Shown: positions 55,129 to 64,000, numbered from the stretch's first letter. The stretch is 64,000 nucleotides of DNA from Agarilytica rhodophyticola (GCF_002157225.2 NZ_CP020038.1:6344991-6408990), one strand, 5' to 3'. Notes: generated from the letters alone by a model not told the origin. Numbers and translations are program-made.

Positions 55129-56451
55129 ATGAGATACCTTCTAAATTTATTGAGTTTAATAACAGCATTAAACGCTTATGGAGGTGAAACAAAAGACGGA
55201 CATTATCACTCGCATAACGACACAACTATTACGACATTAGCCCCATTTGATCCTGGCCCAGAACCGCGAGAAGCAATTCGCCCAATACCTGGAGAACTGA
55301 GTTTTTTTCAATTACCTCTCACGGGTTTTGCGTTGGGAGAAGCCGGCGTTATTGTCGGGCCAGACGGCACCATTGCACTTCTAGACTTAGGTAATTTTAC
55401 ACATGATGATATTGTGAGAGATTTTGTACGAGACCTTAACACCAATGAACTAACTCCAGCTCGAGGTTACTCTCGACAAAGAGGAGAACTAGAAGTTGAC
55501 TGGATTATAATTACTCATTTTCACGCCGATCATTCAGGCGCATATAGTCGTCTTATGAATAGCTCTAGACAAAGTGAAAATTTAAATGTAACCAAAGGTG
55601 TTGTGCACAGAGGTTTTACCGATTTAGGTAGTGGTATTACAGAAAGTAATTTTCTTGCTGTTTGTAATTCTCTTCGCGGCCGTCATGCTTCCCTTAATTA
55701 CCCTGCATGTACTTCGGACTTACAAGCACCTTGTGATGTAGATTCTGCAAGGCAAATATATCCAGCGACACGTTGTGACGGACTATTTATTGGTGACCTT
55801 GAAAATCCAAATGATAATAATGCTGGACTACCAAGTAAAATCGAACTCGGCGAAGGCGCAAAGATTACATTGATCGCCTCATCTAATCATGTCTCCAATG
55901 GCGGTAGAGCCATTAAAGGGCAATCATTTGGTGTTGATGATAATGGCTATGAAAATGCTCGAAGCCTAGTGGGCCTCATTACATTTGGAGGATTTCATTA
56001 TCATTTTGGGGGAGATTTAACAGGTAGCGGAAGAAGGGGCGATCCTGATGTGGAAACTCATCTGGTTAACGTAGCAGGACCTACATTTTGGGGGCCACTA
56101 GGTGTCGATGTCACTCACCTCCACCACCATGCTCGTAATACCAGCTCCAACGACACTTTTGTGGATGCAGTTGCCCCTAATGACGGCCGCTCACGCAACG
56201 CCGTTGCAGGTATCAGTCGTGGCCACTTCGGATCACCTCAAAGACGCACAGTACGTCGATGGCTCGATGATGATAGATTGGGAGAAGGCAGAATGTGGGC
56301 AACACAAAGATCTGGTAGTTCAAGGCACTCACGTCTAACAACAGCAAATGGTTTAGTAATCGTCCAGACAATACAAAAAGGGCGAGGTTACTGGGTGCAA
56401 GCTGCGGGTAACTCTATTACCTCTCAAGCGTATCAATCCTTGCGTGACTAA
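55129..56451 (+). CDS. Exported MBL-fold metallo-hydrolase
   Basis: 440 residues with a signal peptide (to about residue 18). Metallo-beta-lactamase fold: THFHADHSG with HxHxDH at 130-135, HYHFGGDLTGSG for the later Asp ligand, and THLHHHARN. The first ligand loop VIVGPDGTIALLDLG fits ComEC-type or phosphatase-like MBL proteins. The N-terminal segment just after the signal is His-rich (DGHYHSHND). Substrate unknown. It has its own GGAG ribosome site and is cut off from the redox operon by the terminator at 54935-54972. Confidence 0.85.
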   Translation: MRYLLNLLSLITALNAYGGETKDGHYHSHNDTTITTLAPFDPGPEPREAIRPIPGELSFFQLPLTGFALGEAGVIVGPDGTIALLDLGNFTHDDIVRDFVRDLNTNELTPARGYSRQRGELEVDWIIITHFHADHSGAYSRLMNSSRQSENLNVTKGVVHRGFTDLGSGITESNFLAVCNSLRGRHASLNYPACTSDLQAPCDVDSARQIYPATRCDGLFIGDLENPNDNNAGLPSKIELGEGAKITLIASSNHVSNGGRAIKGQSFGVDDNGYENARSLVGLITFGGFHYHFGGDLTGSGRRGDPDVETHLVNVAGPTFWGPLGVDVTHLHHHARNTSSNDTFVDAVAPNDGRSRNAVAGISRGHFGSPQRRTVRRWLDDDRLGEGRMWATQRSGSSRHSRLTTANGLVIVQTIQKGRGYWVQAAGNSITSQAYQSLRD

Positions 56452-56609
56452 TTGTAAATATCAATAAACATTATCATTGCTTAACTCAGTCTTCTGAATG
56501 ATTAAAAGCTTACTAATGATAGCAATCGCAAGTAGTTTTCCGTTGTCAATATATTAAGAAATAAACAGACTGCGGAAAATTTCTTTCGAAACCAACATAT
56601 GGAGTAAAT

Positions 56610-57970
56610 ATGGATAGAAGACAAGTATTGAGTAAAGCAATGATAGGATTAGGCGGCATTGCTTTAGCTTCATCAGCGACAAGCGTCTCTAGTTTGAATG
56701 CCTCAGGGCAGTGCCTAAATATTAAAGATTTCGGTGCTATTGGAGATGGAATGGAGAATGATACACTAGCATTCAAAAATGCACTTGCCGAACTCAAAAT
56801 TCAAGGTGGTGGCACCTTATATATTCCAGCTACAGAAAAGGCGTTTTGTATTAGGGCCTGTTCACACTAATTGAGGAGATGCTGTAGGTAGTGCATTTGA
56901 CGCTATGTTTGTGCCACAGGCAGGAGCAAGTAATATAACCCTATCAAATATAAAACTAGATTGTGGTCTGTCAAAAGGTTTATGTGGCGTCGCCTTTAGA
57001 AGGAATAACCGACATTGTATTGTTAATGGCGGAATTATCATTAATGCTCGACATAATCCTAATAATAACTCAGAGGGTGCAAGAATTGGCGGCGGCAGTG
57101 CACTGCTACTTGAGGATGGTGTCACAGGAAGTGATCCCAAGCAAAATATTATCAGTAATCTTATTGTAGAGAATTGCTATCAGGTATAGTGGCGCGGGTG
57201 GGCCTAAAGACCTCGACAATGCATTAACGATTATAAATAATTTAACATGCAATAATTGCAATACTGTGTTAGCACTCTATGGTAATGGTAACGCAGAAGG
57301 TTACCCACATAATGGTGAAACATCATCACTCATAGTCAATAATATAACTGCAAGGAATGTGGGAGCTAAAGGAATTGCTAACCTTGACTCTAATGGCATT
57401 ATTTTTTGCCAAAGAAGCTGCAATATTATAATCAATAATTTTTATATATTTAATACACAAAAATATTTTGACGACAATACCGTTGAATATTTCTTTAATG
57501 GTGCTCACTATAATATACATGTTTCGAATGTCATTATCGATAGTGATATCGAAACACTTATTTCTAGTGGTGTGGAAAATGTCACTAGCGAGAAAAGCAC
57601 TTTCGAGGTCACCTGTAACGGCACAATTCTATACCGAACACTGCAACGTCCAAGTGGCAGTTTCATCAATTGTAAATTCAATTTAAAGACCAATAAGGTT
57701 GGAAGCGACAGGTTTATTGATGCCTCTATGGATGGCCAAGAAAATAACTTTATCGAGTTTTCAAACGATGAATTTCATATCAAACTAAGTGCCAAAATAG
57801 GAACCTTATCTGGAGAAGGTATAAGCTCCAACTTCCTTATTAGGAATTTTAAGAATCAACACAATCCAATATTTACAAACCTAAACTTTGTAGATAAAAA
57901 TGGAAATTTCAGAGACCTTTCCTCTCTGACAAATGGTCAGTTACTTTTTGATGGAAATGTAATAACTTAG
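56610..57970 (+). pseudogene. Broken exported pectate-lyase-like beta-helix protein
   Basis: Three consecutive reading frames together make one protein. Piece one (56610-56870): twin-arginine-like MDRRQVLSK signal, then NIKDFGAIGDGMENDTLAF and GGGTLYIPAT, the start of a pectate_lyase_3 beta-helix. The frame breaks where a TAGGGCCTGTT repeat copy lies. Piece two resumes as DAVGSAFDAMFVPQAGASN, ending at a stop at 57187-57189. A frameshift near 57180 leads to piece three (RYSGAGGPKDLDNAL to the stop at 57970), still beta-helical with Asn-rich turns. Enzyme function is therefore probably lost. Likely original substrate: an acidic polysaccharide. Confidence 0.8.
56852..56872 (+). repeat. Dispersed repeat copy inside the beta-helix pseudogene
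   Basis: TAGGGCCTGTT, then C, then ACACTAATT. The best-preserved copy and located exactly where the first reading frame breaks, which suggests the repeat, or an element it bounded, caused the disruption. Confidence 0.6.
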
Positions 57971-58101
57971 CCGCTAGACAAGTAACTATATTTTTACCTA
58001 TTCATCTGCCCATTCAGTATTTCTCAGAGATACTAAAAGTCAAAATTATAAAATCTAAAAATTTAATTAACCACTATTAATATTATTAGCGACACGGCAA
58101 C

Positions 58102-58143
58102 AACAAGAGTTTAAAAAGTTATGTTCTAAACTCTTGTTATTTC
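58102..58143 (+). terminator. Probable terminator after the beta-helix pseudogene
   Basis: Perfect 12-base-pair stem AACAAGAGTTTA (58102-58113) with its complement at 58127-58138, 13-base loop, then a T-rich but broken tail. Lies about 130 bases after the pseudogene and before the next gene. Confidence 0.6.
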
Positions 58144-58253
58144 TCATCAGTATTTAGATGGCACCCAATATTTTTAAATATCAGCTATATTACCTAAGCA
58201 AAAATAATTTTGCATTCAAACAAATGTTTGCGGTACAAAAGGAGTATTTTGTT

Positions 58254-58943
58254 ATGAAATTATTTTTAATTAAATTTTTATCACTAATAACTATTTTCTC
58301 TCTATCTCACAACGTTTTTTCTCAAGTCGACATAGATTGCTTTAGTCACGCAGAAGCTGCTTTCATTCTGGATAAAGCAAAAAAAAATGGAGCTGCAGAA
58401 TTAAAAGAGGCTGAGCAGAGTATTTTAAATGCATGTAACGTAACAGAGGACACAGGAAAAGAAGAAAAGGAGAAAATATTACAAGCTCAACTGGCACTCT
58501 CAAAGCAGGCTAAGATTTTCATAAACAATACAGGAAGCGTATTTTATGAAGCTATTGACTCATGCGGTTATCACCCACAACGTAGGGAGAGCACGTGTTC
58601 AATAGAGGTTCGCCAGCGTTTTGGCTTTGGTGGAACACCCGCTTCAGGCCCTGGAAGTTTCGAGTGGATGGCATTTTGTGTTTACAATTTACCAAGTAAT
58701 CCTAACCGCTGGACTTTAGCTAACATATCAGCAGTACACGTTCATGATGAAGCTTTCGGCGCACAACCCAACTGGTATTATACCATTACAGACCAGGCTG
58801 AAACACGCTTACACTCGACTCCAGTAGATGGGAGAACTTACATAGCAAAAAATATTCTTTCTTGGGGAATTCGCCCTAGAAGCTGTAATTTCAATCCTGT
58901 TTGGGGAAATGAAGCTTACTACAGAATCAAGTTAGATCCTTAA
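58254..58943 (+). CDS. Exported protein of unknown function
   Basis: 229 residues from ATG 58254 with AAGGAG nine bases upstream; an in-frame start at 58158 adds 32 residues before the signal peptide and is rejected. Signal peptide to about residue 24 (NVFSQVDID). A helical, charged N-terminal part (about 30-90, KKNGAAELKEAEQSILNA) is followed by a Cys/Trp-rich part (YEAIDSCGYHPQRREST, FEWMAFCVYNLPSNPNRW, PRSCNFNPVWGNEAYY) that may have disulfides. Family not recognised. Ends in a terminator-like inverted repeat. Confidence 0.75.
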   Translation: MKLFLIKFLSLITIFSLSHNVFSQVDIDCFSHAEAAFILDKAKKNGAAELKEAEQSILNACNVTEDTGKEEKEKILQAQLALSKQAKIFINNTGSVFYEAIDSCGYHPQRRESTCSIEVRQRFGFGGTPASGPGSFEWMAFCVYNLPSNPNRWTLANISAVHVHDEAFGAQPNWYYTITDQAETRLHSTPVDGRTYIAKNILSWGIRPRSCNFNPVWGNEAYYRIKLDP

Positions 58944-58957
58944 TTAAAATATTATAT

Positions 58958-59001
58958 TAATGAAAGTGGTCGCTAATATTTTTTAACGACCACTTTCATT
59001 A
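58958..59001. terminator. Inverted repeat between convergent genes
   Basis: Perfect 15-base-pair stem (58958-58972 with 58987-59001) around a 14-base A/T loop, 15 bases after one stop and 38 bases before the facing stop. Likely bidirectional terminator, though T tails are short. Confidence 0.65.
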
Positions 59002-59038
59002 TATTAAGCTAAAATTAGTCAGCTGAGCCTGAAATAAT

Positions 59039-59725
59039 TCAACGAAAATCTTGTAATTCTAAATATAACTGCCGAGAAATCGAAAACTTAGAATGAGTTA
59101 CTTTTTGTTTGTCTTTGCTATTAAAAGGAATGTTATTGGTTAGATCAATAAGCGAAATATTTTCGGATAGTGACAAGCCCATATTTTCTTGCTTAAAGCG
59201 AATAGAGAGTACTTGATCAAAACTGGGAAGCTTACCGATTTTATGTATCAAAAGCCCTTTATCACTTGTCGTTGGCAAAATATAAAAACTACCGTTTTTG
59301 ACATTACTAAGCGGCTGAGAGAGTAGGATCTTCTCCACGGAAATTACAATATTAGATAGAGCGACTTTACCACCTCGCTCAAAGTGGCCCGCAAATATTT
59401 CCGCTTTAAAAGACGTTAAGGAGCCATCCATCAAATCAATAAGATCGAATTTTTCCGGCATTATTGAAAGCAGTTTATTGGACTTGGATAGTTCAATAAT
59501 TTTTTTAGAATGTTTATTCTCAACATTAAAAGTAAAGACAACTTGATGAGAGTGCATAGAGTTCGCTAAAGGCATATGAGATGCATAAAAGTTTTCTTCA
59601 TCGACTAACAGTGCCATACCATGAACGCCGATCGCATGTGTGTGATTCTTAGAGACAGGCTTTTCTGCATTTACGTATGGCCAATATACAATCATGATAA
59701 TGGCGATAACTTTATGGATATACAT
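59039..59725 (-). CDS. Exported His-rich protein of unknown function
   Basis: 228 residues with a signal peptide (to about residue 20, YVNAEKPVS). The mature N-terminus is rich in His and Met (NHTHAIGVHGMALLVDEE, ASHMPLANSMHSHQVVF), suggesting metal binding. The remainder is beta-rich with no known catalytic motif. Resembles a group of gammaproteobacterial hypotheticals that share the VHGMAL…YASHMPL pattern, from memory only. Stands alone, convergent with the previous gene and divergent from the propeller gene. Confidence 0.75.
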   Translation of the reverse strand: MYIHKVIAIIMIVYWPYVNAEKPVSKNHTHAIGVHGMALLVDEENFYASHMPLANSMHSHQVVFTFNVENKHSKKIIELSKSNKLLSIMPEKFDLIDLMDGSLTSFKAEIFAGHFERGGKVALSNIVISVEKILLSQPLSNVKNGSFYILPTTSDKGLLIHKIGKLPSFDQVLSIRFKQENMGLSLSENISLIDLTNNIPFNSKDKQKVTHSKFSISRQLYLELQDFR

Positions 59726-59946
59726 TTAATCTTACCCTATTTATTCAAACTCAATTTGATCAAAAGACCATTATAACACTATGAATGACACCTCGAACTA
59801 TTAACTCGCCAGCTTAATAGCTCCATTTAGAGGTTCAAAATGTTTAATTTCTACAATCTCAAGAAGCAACATTAAATCAATAATTTTCAAAAGGATATTT
59901 TTAAGCCATTAATGAGCCACTACCCTTAACTTAAGAGGCCATATCG

Positions 59947-61158
59947 ATGAAAAGTAGTTATCACAAGTTAATTTTCATTATTTATATTCTGCTACTTGCG
60001 TTATCTAACAACATCCATGCTCAACAAATCAACAGAGGAGAAAACCTAATCGATGTACTGGTCGTTGGCAATGCCGTTGACGGAACGGTAGATTTTATCG
60101 ATGTGGAGTCTCTTACCGTAAGAGGCACAATTAACGTGACACCTGACTTATGGTGGAGAATTTTAACCATGCCAATAAATGGCTTAGGCTGGGGATTTAA
60201 CTTATTACGAGAAGGTGGACAACGAGTTCTCGATGATGTGGTCGTTACTAAAGACGGTCGAACTTTGATCGCATCCAGAGGCTGGATGGGTGATGTCGTC
60301 GCGTTTGACCTGAGCGATCCGCACACTCCGATGATTTGGCGCTATGATCTACCAGGGTTACGTGCAGATCATATGGATATATCACCCGACGGTAGCCAGA
60401 TTGTCGTATCTGATACTTTGAGGGATCGAGCACATATATTGAATCCTTTTACTGGCGAAAAAATAGGTCATTTCAATACAGGAAGCTACGCTCATGGGAA
60501 CGATTTCTCTCACGATGGTAAATACATTTATAACGGCAGTATTGGCAGCATACTTCTCAGTTATTTCTTCAACATATTCAAAGGCGATAGACAGCTCACT
60601 ATTGCTAATGCACACACATTCGAAATCGAAAAAGTTATATCTTTCGACTGGGGGCTAAGACCCTCAGCTTTTACTTATGACAACTCGAAAATGTATGCCC
60701 AGTTATCTTATCAAAGAGGTTTTGCTGAAGTGGACCTTGTATCAGGAGAAATACTATCAACCTATCATCTGCCAGCTAGCGAATATGGCCTACAAAATTA
60801 TAGGCGATTTGACGATTACCCAAATAACTCAGCTCATCATGGTTTGGCACTTTCAGGGGACGAAACGAAACTATGTCTAGCAGGGACTATCGATCATTAT
60901 ATCGCCATCGTAAATTTAGAGACTCGGCAAACCGAAAATATCATTAATGGAACAGAACTTCCCTATTGGGCGAGTTTGGGTCACAGAGGGAAACGCTGCT
61001 ATATATCAAATAGTGAAGGTAACTCTATTTCAGTTATCAATTTTGAAACAGCAGAGGAAATCGCCAGAATACAGGTTGGTCAATTTCCACAACGAAGTCG
61101 GGCAGTTCAGGTGCAAAGTGGCGTGTTATCCACTCAGTTTAATTGGCGTACAGACTAA
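59947..61158 (+). CDS. Exported YncE/YVTN-type beta-propeller protein
   Basis: 403 residues with a signal peptide (to about residue 25, IHAQQ). Propeller repeats: DVLVVGNAVDGTVDFIDVES, DDVVVTKDGRTLIASRG, HMDISPDGSQIVVSD, GNDFSHDGKYIYNGS, HHGLALSGDETKLCLAG and CYISNSEGNSISVINFETAE, giving about seven blades. Such periplasmic propellers (YncE, cytochrome d1-like, surface-layer types) bind proteins, DNA or metals, and most are not enzymes. No heme motif CxxCH is present. GAGG precedes the ATG. Single-gene unit with a repeat copy downstream. Confidence 0.87.
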   Translation: MKSSYHKLIFIIYILLLALSNNIHAQQINRGENLIDVLVVGNAVDGTVDFIDVESLTVRGTINVTPDLWWRILTMPINGLGWGFNLLREGGQRVLDDVVVTKDGRTLIASRGWMGDVVAFDLSDPHTPMIWRYDLPGLRADHMDISPDGSQIVVSDTLRDRAHILNPFTGEKIGHFNTGSYAHGNDFSHDGKYIYNGSIGSILLSYFFNIFKGDRQLTIANAHTFEIEKVISFDWGLRPSAFTYDNSKMYAQLSYQRGFAEVDLVSGEILSTYHLPASEYGLQNYRRFDDYPNNSAHHGLALSGDETKLCLAGTIDHYIAIVNLETRQTENIINGTELPYWASLGHRGKRCYISNSEGNSISVINFETAEEIARIQVGQFPQRSRAVQVQSGVLSTQFNWRTD

Positions 61159-61310
61159 GTATTTTATAAGTCAGGAACAACGGCAGCTCTAATGGAGTTT
61201 TAGCTGGTGCTTGGCAAACAACAATTTGCTGATATGTACTGTCTATCTAAACGAATATATACACATTTATATACTTAAAAAGACTTTTGAACCTGCCGTG
61301 CTTGCTAAGC

Positions 61311-61331
61311 TTAGGTTTTTAACAGGCCCTA
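61311..61331 (-). repeat. Dispersed repeat copy upstream of the LuxR gene
   Basis: On the minus strand TAGGGCCTGTT followed by AAAAACCTAA; core identical, right half diverged. About 110 bases before the LuxR-type start. Confidence 0.4.
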
Positions 61332-61441
61332 ATATCAAATTAATGTGTACTTTATTACGTCTGTAGAATTAACAGACAGTCATTGGACTAAGTCAAAAAT
61401 ATTTGCATTAAAGGTAGATGGATAAACTGAAGGATAATTTA

Positions 61442-62152
61442 ATGTGTATTAATGAATATGAGCGTTTAAGAGCCTTGCATAGCAACAATGATATCGATTC
61501 ATTTCGCGACGAGTTATTTAAGATGACATCCGATATAGGATTTAAAGGAATATCTGTTGCTCAAGAAAACCACCATACAGGTGAGTTTAAGGTTTTAACA
61601 AATTTCACGCCAGAGTACATGGAGGTATACCAAAAGAAGGAATTTCATCGATATGATCATGTATTGGCACATTGCAGATTTAATGACACTCCTATCAACT
61701 GGCAAGATCCTGTACATAAAAAAAACCTGAGTCAACATGCCAGGGATGTTATCAATACTTCCGCTGACTTTAATATAACCACTGGGATAGCAATACCTGT
61801 AACGGGATATTTGGGTCGAGGCTTAGTGAGCCTTCATTTCGATGGAAGCAAGGAGGATCTCGATAAGTATTGTCACGAAAGTATCTTTTCCTTAATAGGA
61901 TACTGCCAAACGGTGATTTCGAGAATATCTAGAGATTTCCCCTCAGAGCTTATCTGCAAGCCTAAATTGACGATTAAGGAGAGTGATTGCTTAAAATACC
62001 TATCTAATGGACTAAGTAATCCAGAAATAGCATCCGTTCTTTGTGTTTCAGTGGATAGAATCAAAGAAATAGTCTCATCAATTTTAAAAAAACTAGAAGC
62101 AGCTAACCGAACAGAAGCCGTTATGCATGCGTTTAGACTCCATATTATTTAA
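61442..62152 (+). CDS. LuxR-family regulator with autoinducer-type domain (solo)
   Basis: 236 residues from ATG 61442, which has AAGGA seven bases upstream; ATG 61418 is an alternative. N-terminal autoinducer-binding-type domain (about 15-160) and C-terminal LuxR helix-turn-helix (LTIKESDCLKYLSNGLSNPEIASVL, split by its turn; closing KKLEAANRTEAV). At the ligand-pocket positions that are Trp57, Tyr61, Asp70, Pro71 and Trp85 in LuxR/TraR it has Tyr59, Tyr63, Asp72, His73 and Trp87. No luxI gene lies in the window, so it looks like a solo that may sense something other than an acyl-homoserine lactone. Confidence 0.9.
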   Translation: MCINEYERLRALHSNNDIDSFRDELFKMTSDIGFKGISVAQENHHTGEFKVLTNFTPEYMEVYQKKEFHRYDHVLAHCRFNDTPINWQDPVHKKNLSQHARDVINTSADFNITTGIAIPVTGYLGRGLVSLHFDGSKEDLDKYCHESIFSLIGYCQTVISRISRDFPSELICKPKLTIKESDCLKYLSNGLSNPEIASVLCVSVDRIKEIVSSILKKLEAANRTEAVMHAFRLHII

Positions 62153-62882
62153 AGCAATATACTTTCATTATGTCGAAAAAGATATATTCGATACTAATTA
62201 GGATAGCTTTTTGACTTAGTGTTGAACAATATTTGCTACTAATTAGCCTACCTGCGGATATTGTGCAAATGACATTACCGATTAATACACACTACTGATT
62301 CGTTAACTTATAAGCCTGAGTAGAAAACACTAGCACAGACTAAAAAATAACATCATGCTTATTTTTTAAATTACAATAACTAACCGGAAACTAGAAGCAC
62401 TTTACAAAAGTGCTTCTCTTTTATTATTCATTCAAAAAATTTCGCACTTACAACTAATTTAAAACACGAAATCTAACATTAAACAATCTAGTAAAAATTA
62501 ATTTTTGCTCTTTTTCCTGTTAATTTTTTGTTAACTTTTTATTAACCTTATATTAATTTTATATTTCTGGGAAATTACAAAGGTTATTTTTCGATTTAAT
62601 TATCGTCCATATCTAACCAATTGGCGCCAATGAATGGGTATGTATTACGACATTCCAATTCTAAAAAACAAATTTTTAAAAAAGCAATAGTTTGTGTTTT
62701 TTTCTTATCTTTTTTCATTTTTTTGTAGGATGAACTTACTTTAAATTAGTTCGACTTACACATTAAATTCGTCCCTACGAGAAAGCTCTTAGTAATTTAA
62801 TTAATTTTCCAAAAAGACCTTTGAATCATTCCAATAGGTTGTGCCTTCTATTTGTAAATAATTTAAATGGAAATTGTGTCTT
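62153..62882. other. AT-rich intergenic region with an isolated terminator
   Basis: About 730 very AT-rich bases, no credible gene. Holds a strong terminator at 62393-62424 (separate entry) and the 10-base palindrome TTGGCGCCAA (62621-62630) partly overlapping CCAATTGG. The promoter of the last gene must lie here, but no box could be assigned with confidence. Confidence 0.5.
62393..62424 (+). terminator. Rho-independent terminator 240 bases after the LuxR gene
   Basis: Perfect 11-base-pair stem AGAAGCACTTT (62393-62403) with 62407-62417, loop ACA, then CTTTTATTATT. Either ends a long LuxR transcript or marks an unannotated small RNA. Confidence 0.88.
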
Positions 62883-64000
62883 ATGAAATTTAATATCGCA
62901 CACTTAAAAAATTGGGTTCCATCAAACACTAGAGAATCTTCATCCGAGAAGACATCTATAAATCACCTGCAATTCACCGCATCACGTGATACCAACCCAA
63001 TACTACTTAATCAAAAAAACATAGAATCGCTATATGGTGATCAAGTACTGCGAGATGCTGCCCGAGATATGTCACCAGATAATTTTCGAGACTCAACACG
63101 ACCACCTCCAAATATAAATTCATTATACGGAGATCAAGTGTTACGTGATCCTGCTAGATACATGGCTACAGGTGTATTATTAGATTCGGCGCGCCCAAAA
63201 AATAATGATCCGGAAAAAACTAAAATGCTCAATACAAAGGTTTTAAAAGATGCTGGGATTGACCCTAAAGAATACAGCTCATCTTTTCTAAAATCCGAAG
63301 CTTTATTCCAAGCATTTAAATCCAATGATTATATTATAGCAGGCAGTTCAATCAGCGATAGTAAAAAAACAGATATTCGTATTCTGGTAGATGAGCTTAA
63401 TGAGAAATTTATTCAAGGGAAACCTTTAAAACCCGATATAAATTTAATGAAGAAAGAGCAACTCAGCCCTAGGATGATAAAGCTAGCAGATACACTCAGA
63501 AACGCAGGAAGTAAACATGCTGAAAAATTAGATAACGTCATATCTCATATGCAGAGTGAATCACTAGACGATAAACAAGCAAACAGAGAAGTTATTGAAG
63601 CTTTAAGCGGTATTATTGATGAGTCAAAATCAAAAAACGCACCCCCGGAGTTAAGGGCTATGAGAAATAGCCTAGTTGCTCTTCAAGACCATATGACAGC
63701 CAATATGTTAAAGGCAACCAAAGAGGATATCAAACAAGCCCTCATAAAACAACTTAAGCATTTGGAGCAGCCCGGGGCGGCGAATCTTACCGCTGCAGAA
63801 TTCGTCATAGATATTCCCACCGCCGCTCCAGCTATTTCCGTTAGTATTGGTGTAGATAATATGCATGCATTTGAAACGCAAAATTATCTGACTATTCTTG
63901 AATCAAAAAAAACAGGTGTACAGGTAAGTGGGAATTTTGGTTTGCCGAGAAAAATAGGACTTAGCATTGGCGGCAAAGTAACTACGGCAAATGTGAGAGC
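62883..64000 (+). CDS. Large protein of unknown function with GDQVLRD repeats (partial)
   Basis: An uninterrupted frame of 372 codons from ATG 62883 to the window edge, so the C-terminus is missing. No signal peptide or membrane helix in the visible part. Residues 47-61 and 78-92 are near-copies of a 15-residue motif, [IN]-[EN]-SLYGDQVLRD-x-AR, 31 residues apart. Residues about 100-310 are helical and charged. From about 320 the sequence becomes beta-like with alternating hydrophobics (AISVSIGVDNMHAF, GVQVSGNFGLP, IGLSIGGKVTTANV). The family was not recognised; a secreted effector or structural protein is possible but unsupported. Confidence 0.78.
   Translation, partial: MKFNIAHLKNWVPSNTRESSSEKTSINHLQFTASRDTNPILLNQKNIESLYGDQVLRDAARDMSPDNFRDSTRPPPNINSLYGDQVLRDPARYMATGVLLDSARPKNNDPEKTKMLNTKVLKDAGIDPKEYSSSFLKSEALFQAFKSNDYIIAGSSISDSKKTDIRILVDELNEKFIQGKPLKPDINLMKKEQLSPRMIKLADTLRNAGSKHAEKLDNVISHMQSESLDDKQANREVIEALSGIIDESKSKNAPPELRAMRNSLVALQDHMTANMLKATKEDIKQALIKQLKHLEQPGAANLTAAEFVIDIPTAAPAISVSIGVDNMHAFETQNYLTILESKKTGVQVSGNFGLPRKIGLSIGGKVTTANVR

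Overview
The window reads as the chromosome of a marine-type, polysaccharide-degrading gammaproteobacterium, most like the Cellvibrionaceae and relatives (Cellvibrio, Saccharophagus, Teredinibacter). The basis is a complete gammaproteobacterial type II secretion operon, housekeeping blocks in Pseudomonas/Cellvibrio-like order (ftsY-ftsE-ftsX-rpoH; rsd/algQ, FKBP and algP; a MapZ-like PilZ protein beside radA), and secreted proteins with CBM2, PKD and Pro/Thr linkers. This placement is inference from gene content; no rRNA or tRNA gene was seen.

Layout. 1-8220 (minus): a TolQ protein, two ExbD/TolR proteins (the second cut by the window edge), three exported TPR or helical proteins (two of them lipoproteins), and two small exported proteins. 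Together they look like an energised envelope machine related to Tol or myxobacterial Agl-Glt systems. 8457-21544 (minus): gspC to gspN followed by apbE. 21545-30100: an acidic protein with gshA, an exported FliL-like protein, rsd, a WD40 lipoprotein, an FKBP lipoprotein and algP. 30286-35303 (minus): trmB, DUF423, rpoH, ftsX, ftsE, ftsY. 35371-41668: rsmD, coaD, MapZ-like PilZ, radA, an unusual DnaT-like protein with four repeats coupled to a lambda P-like helicase loader, a Bax-like glucosaminidase and a second PilZ protein. 41925-48690: parC, DUF2750, a metallo-hydrolase, a CheC-diguanylate cyclase pair and a chemoreceptor. 49282-64000: an AT-richer accessory region.

The accessory region holds the most striking gene, a 1436-residue exported fusion: CBM2, PKD, PQQ-type sugar dehydrogenase, PKD, CBM2, Pro/Thr linker, cytochrome c, then a DUF1587/1592/1588/1585 block with a second CxxCH. 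It is followed by a Tat-exported DUF1552 protein. The pair looks like a cellulose-anchored electron-transfer module that the type II secretion system could export. After it come an exported MBL-fold protein, a broken beta-helix gene, small exported unknowns, a YncE-like propeller, a LuxR solo with altered ligand-pocket residues, and the start of a large gene that runs off the end.

A short repeat (core TAGGGCCTGTT, best copies ending ACACTAATT) recurs about six times in gene gaps, and one copy sits exactly at a break in the beta-helix pseudogene. Five strong hairpin terminators mark transcript ends, one of them without an obvious gene in front.
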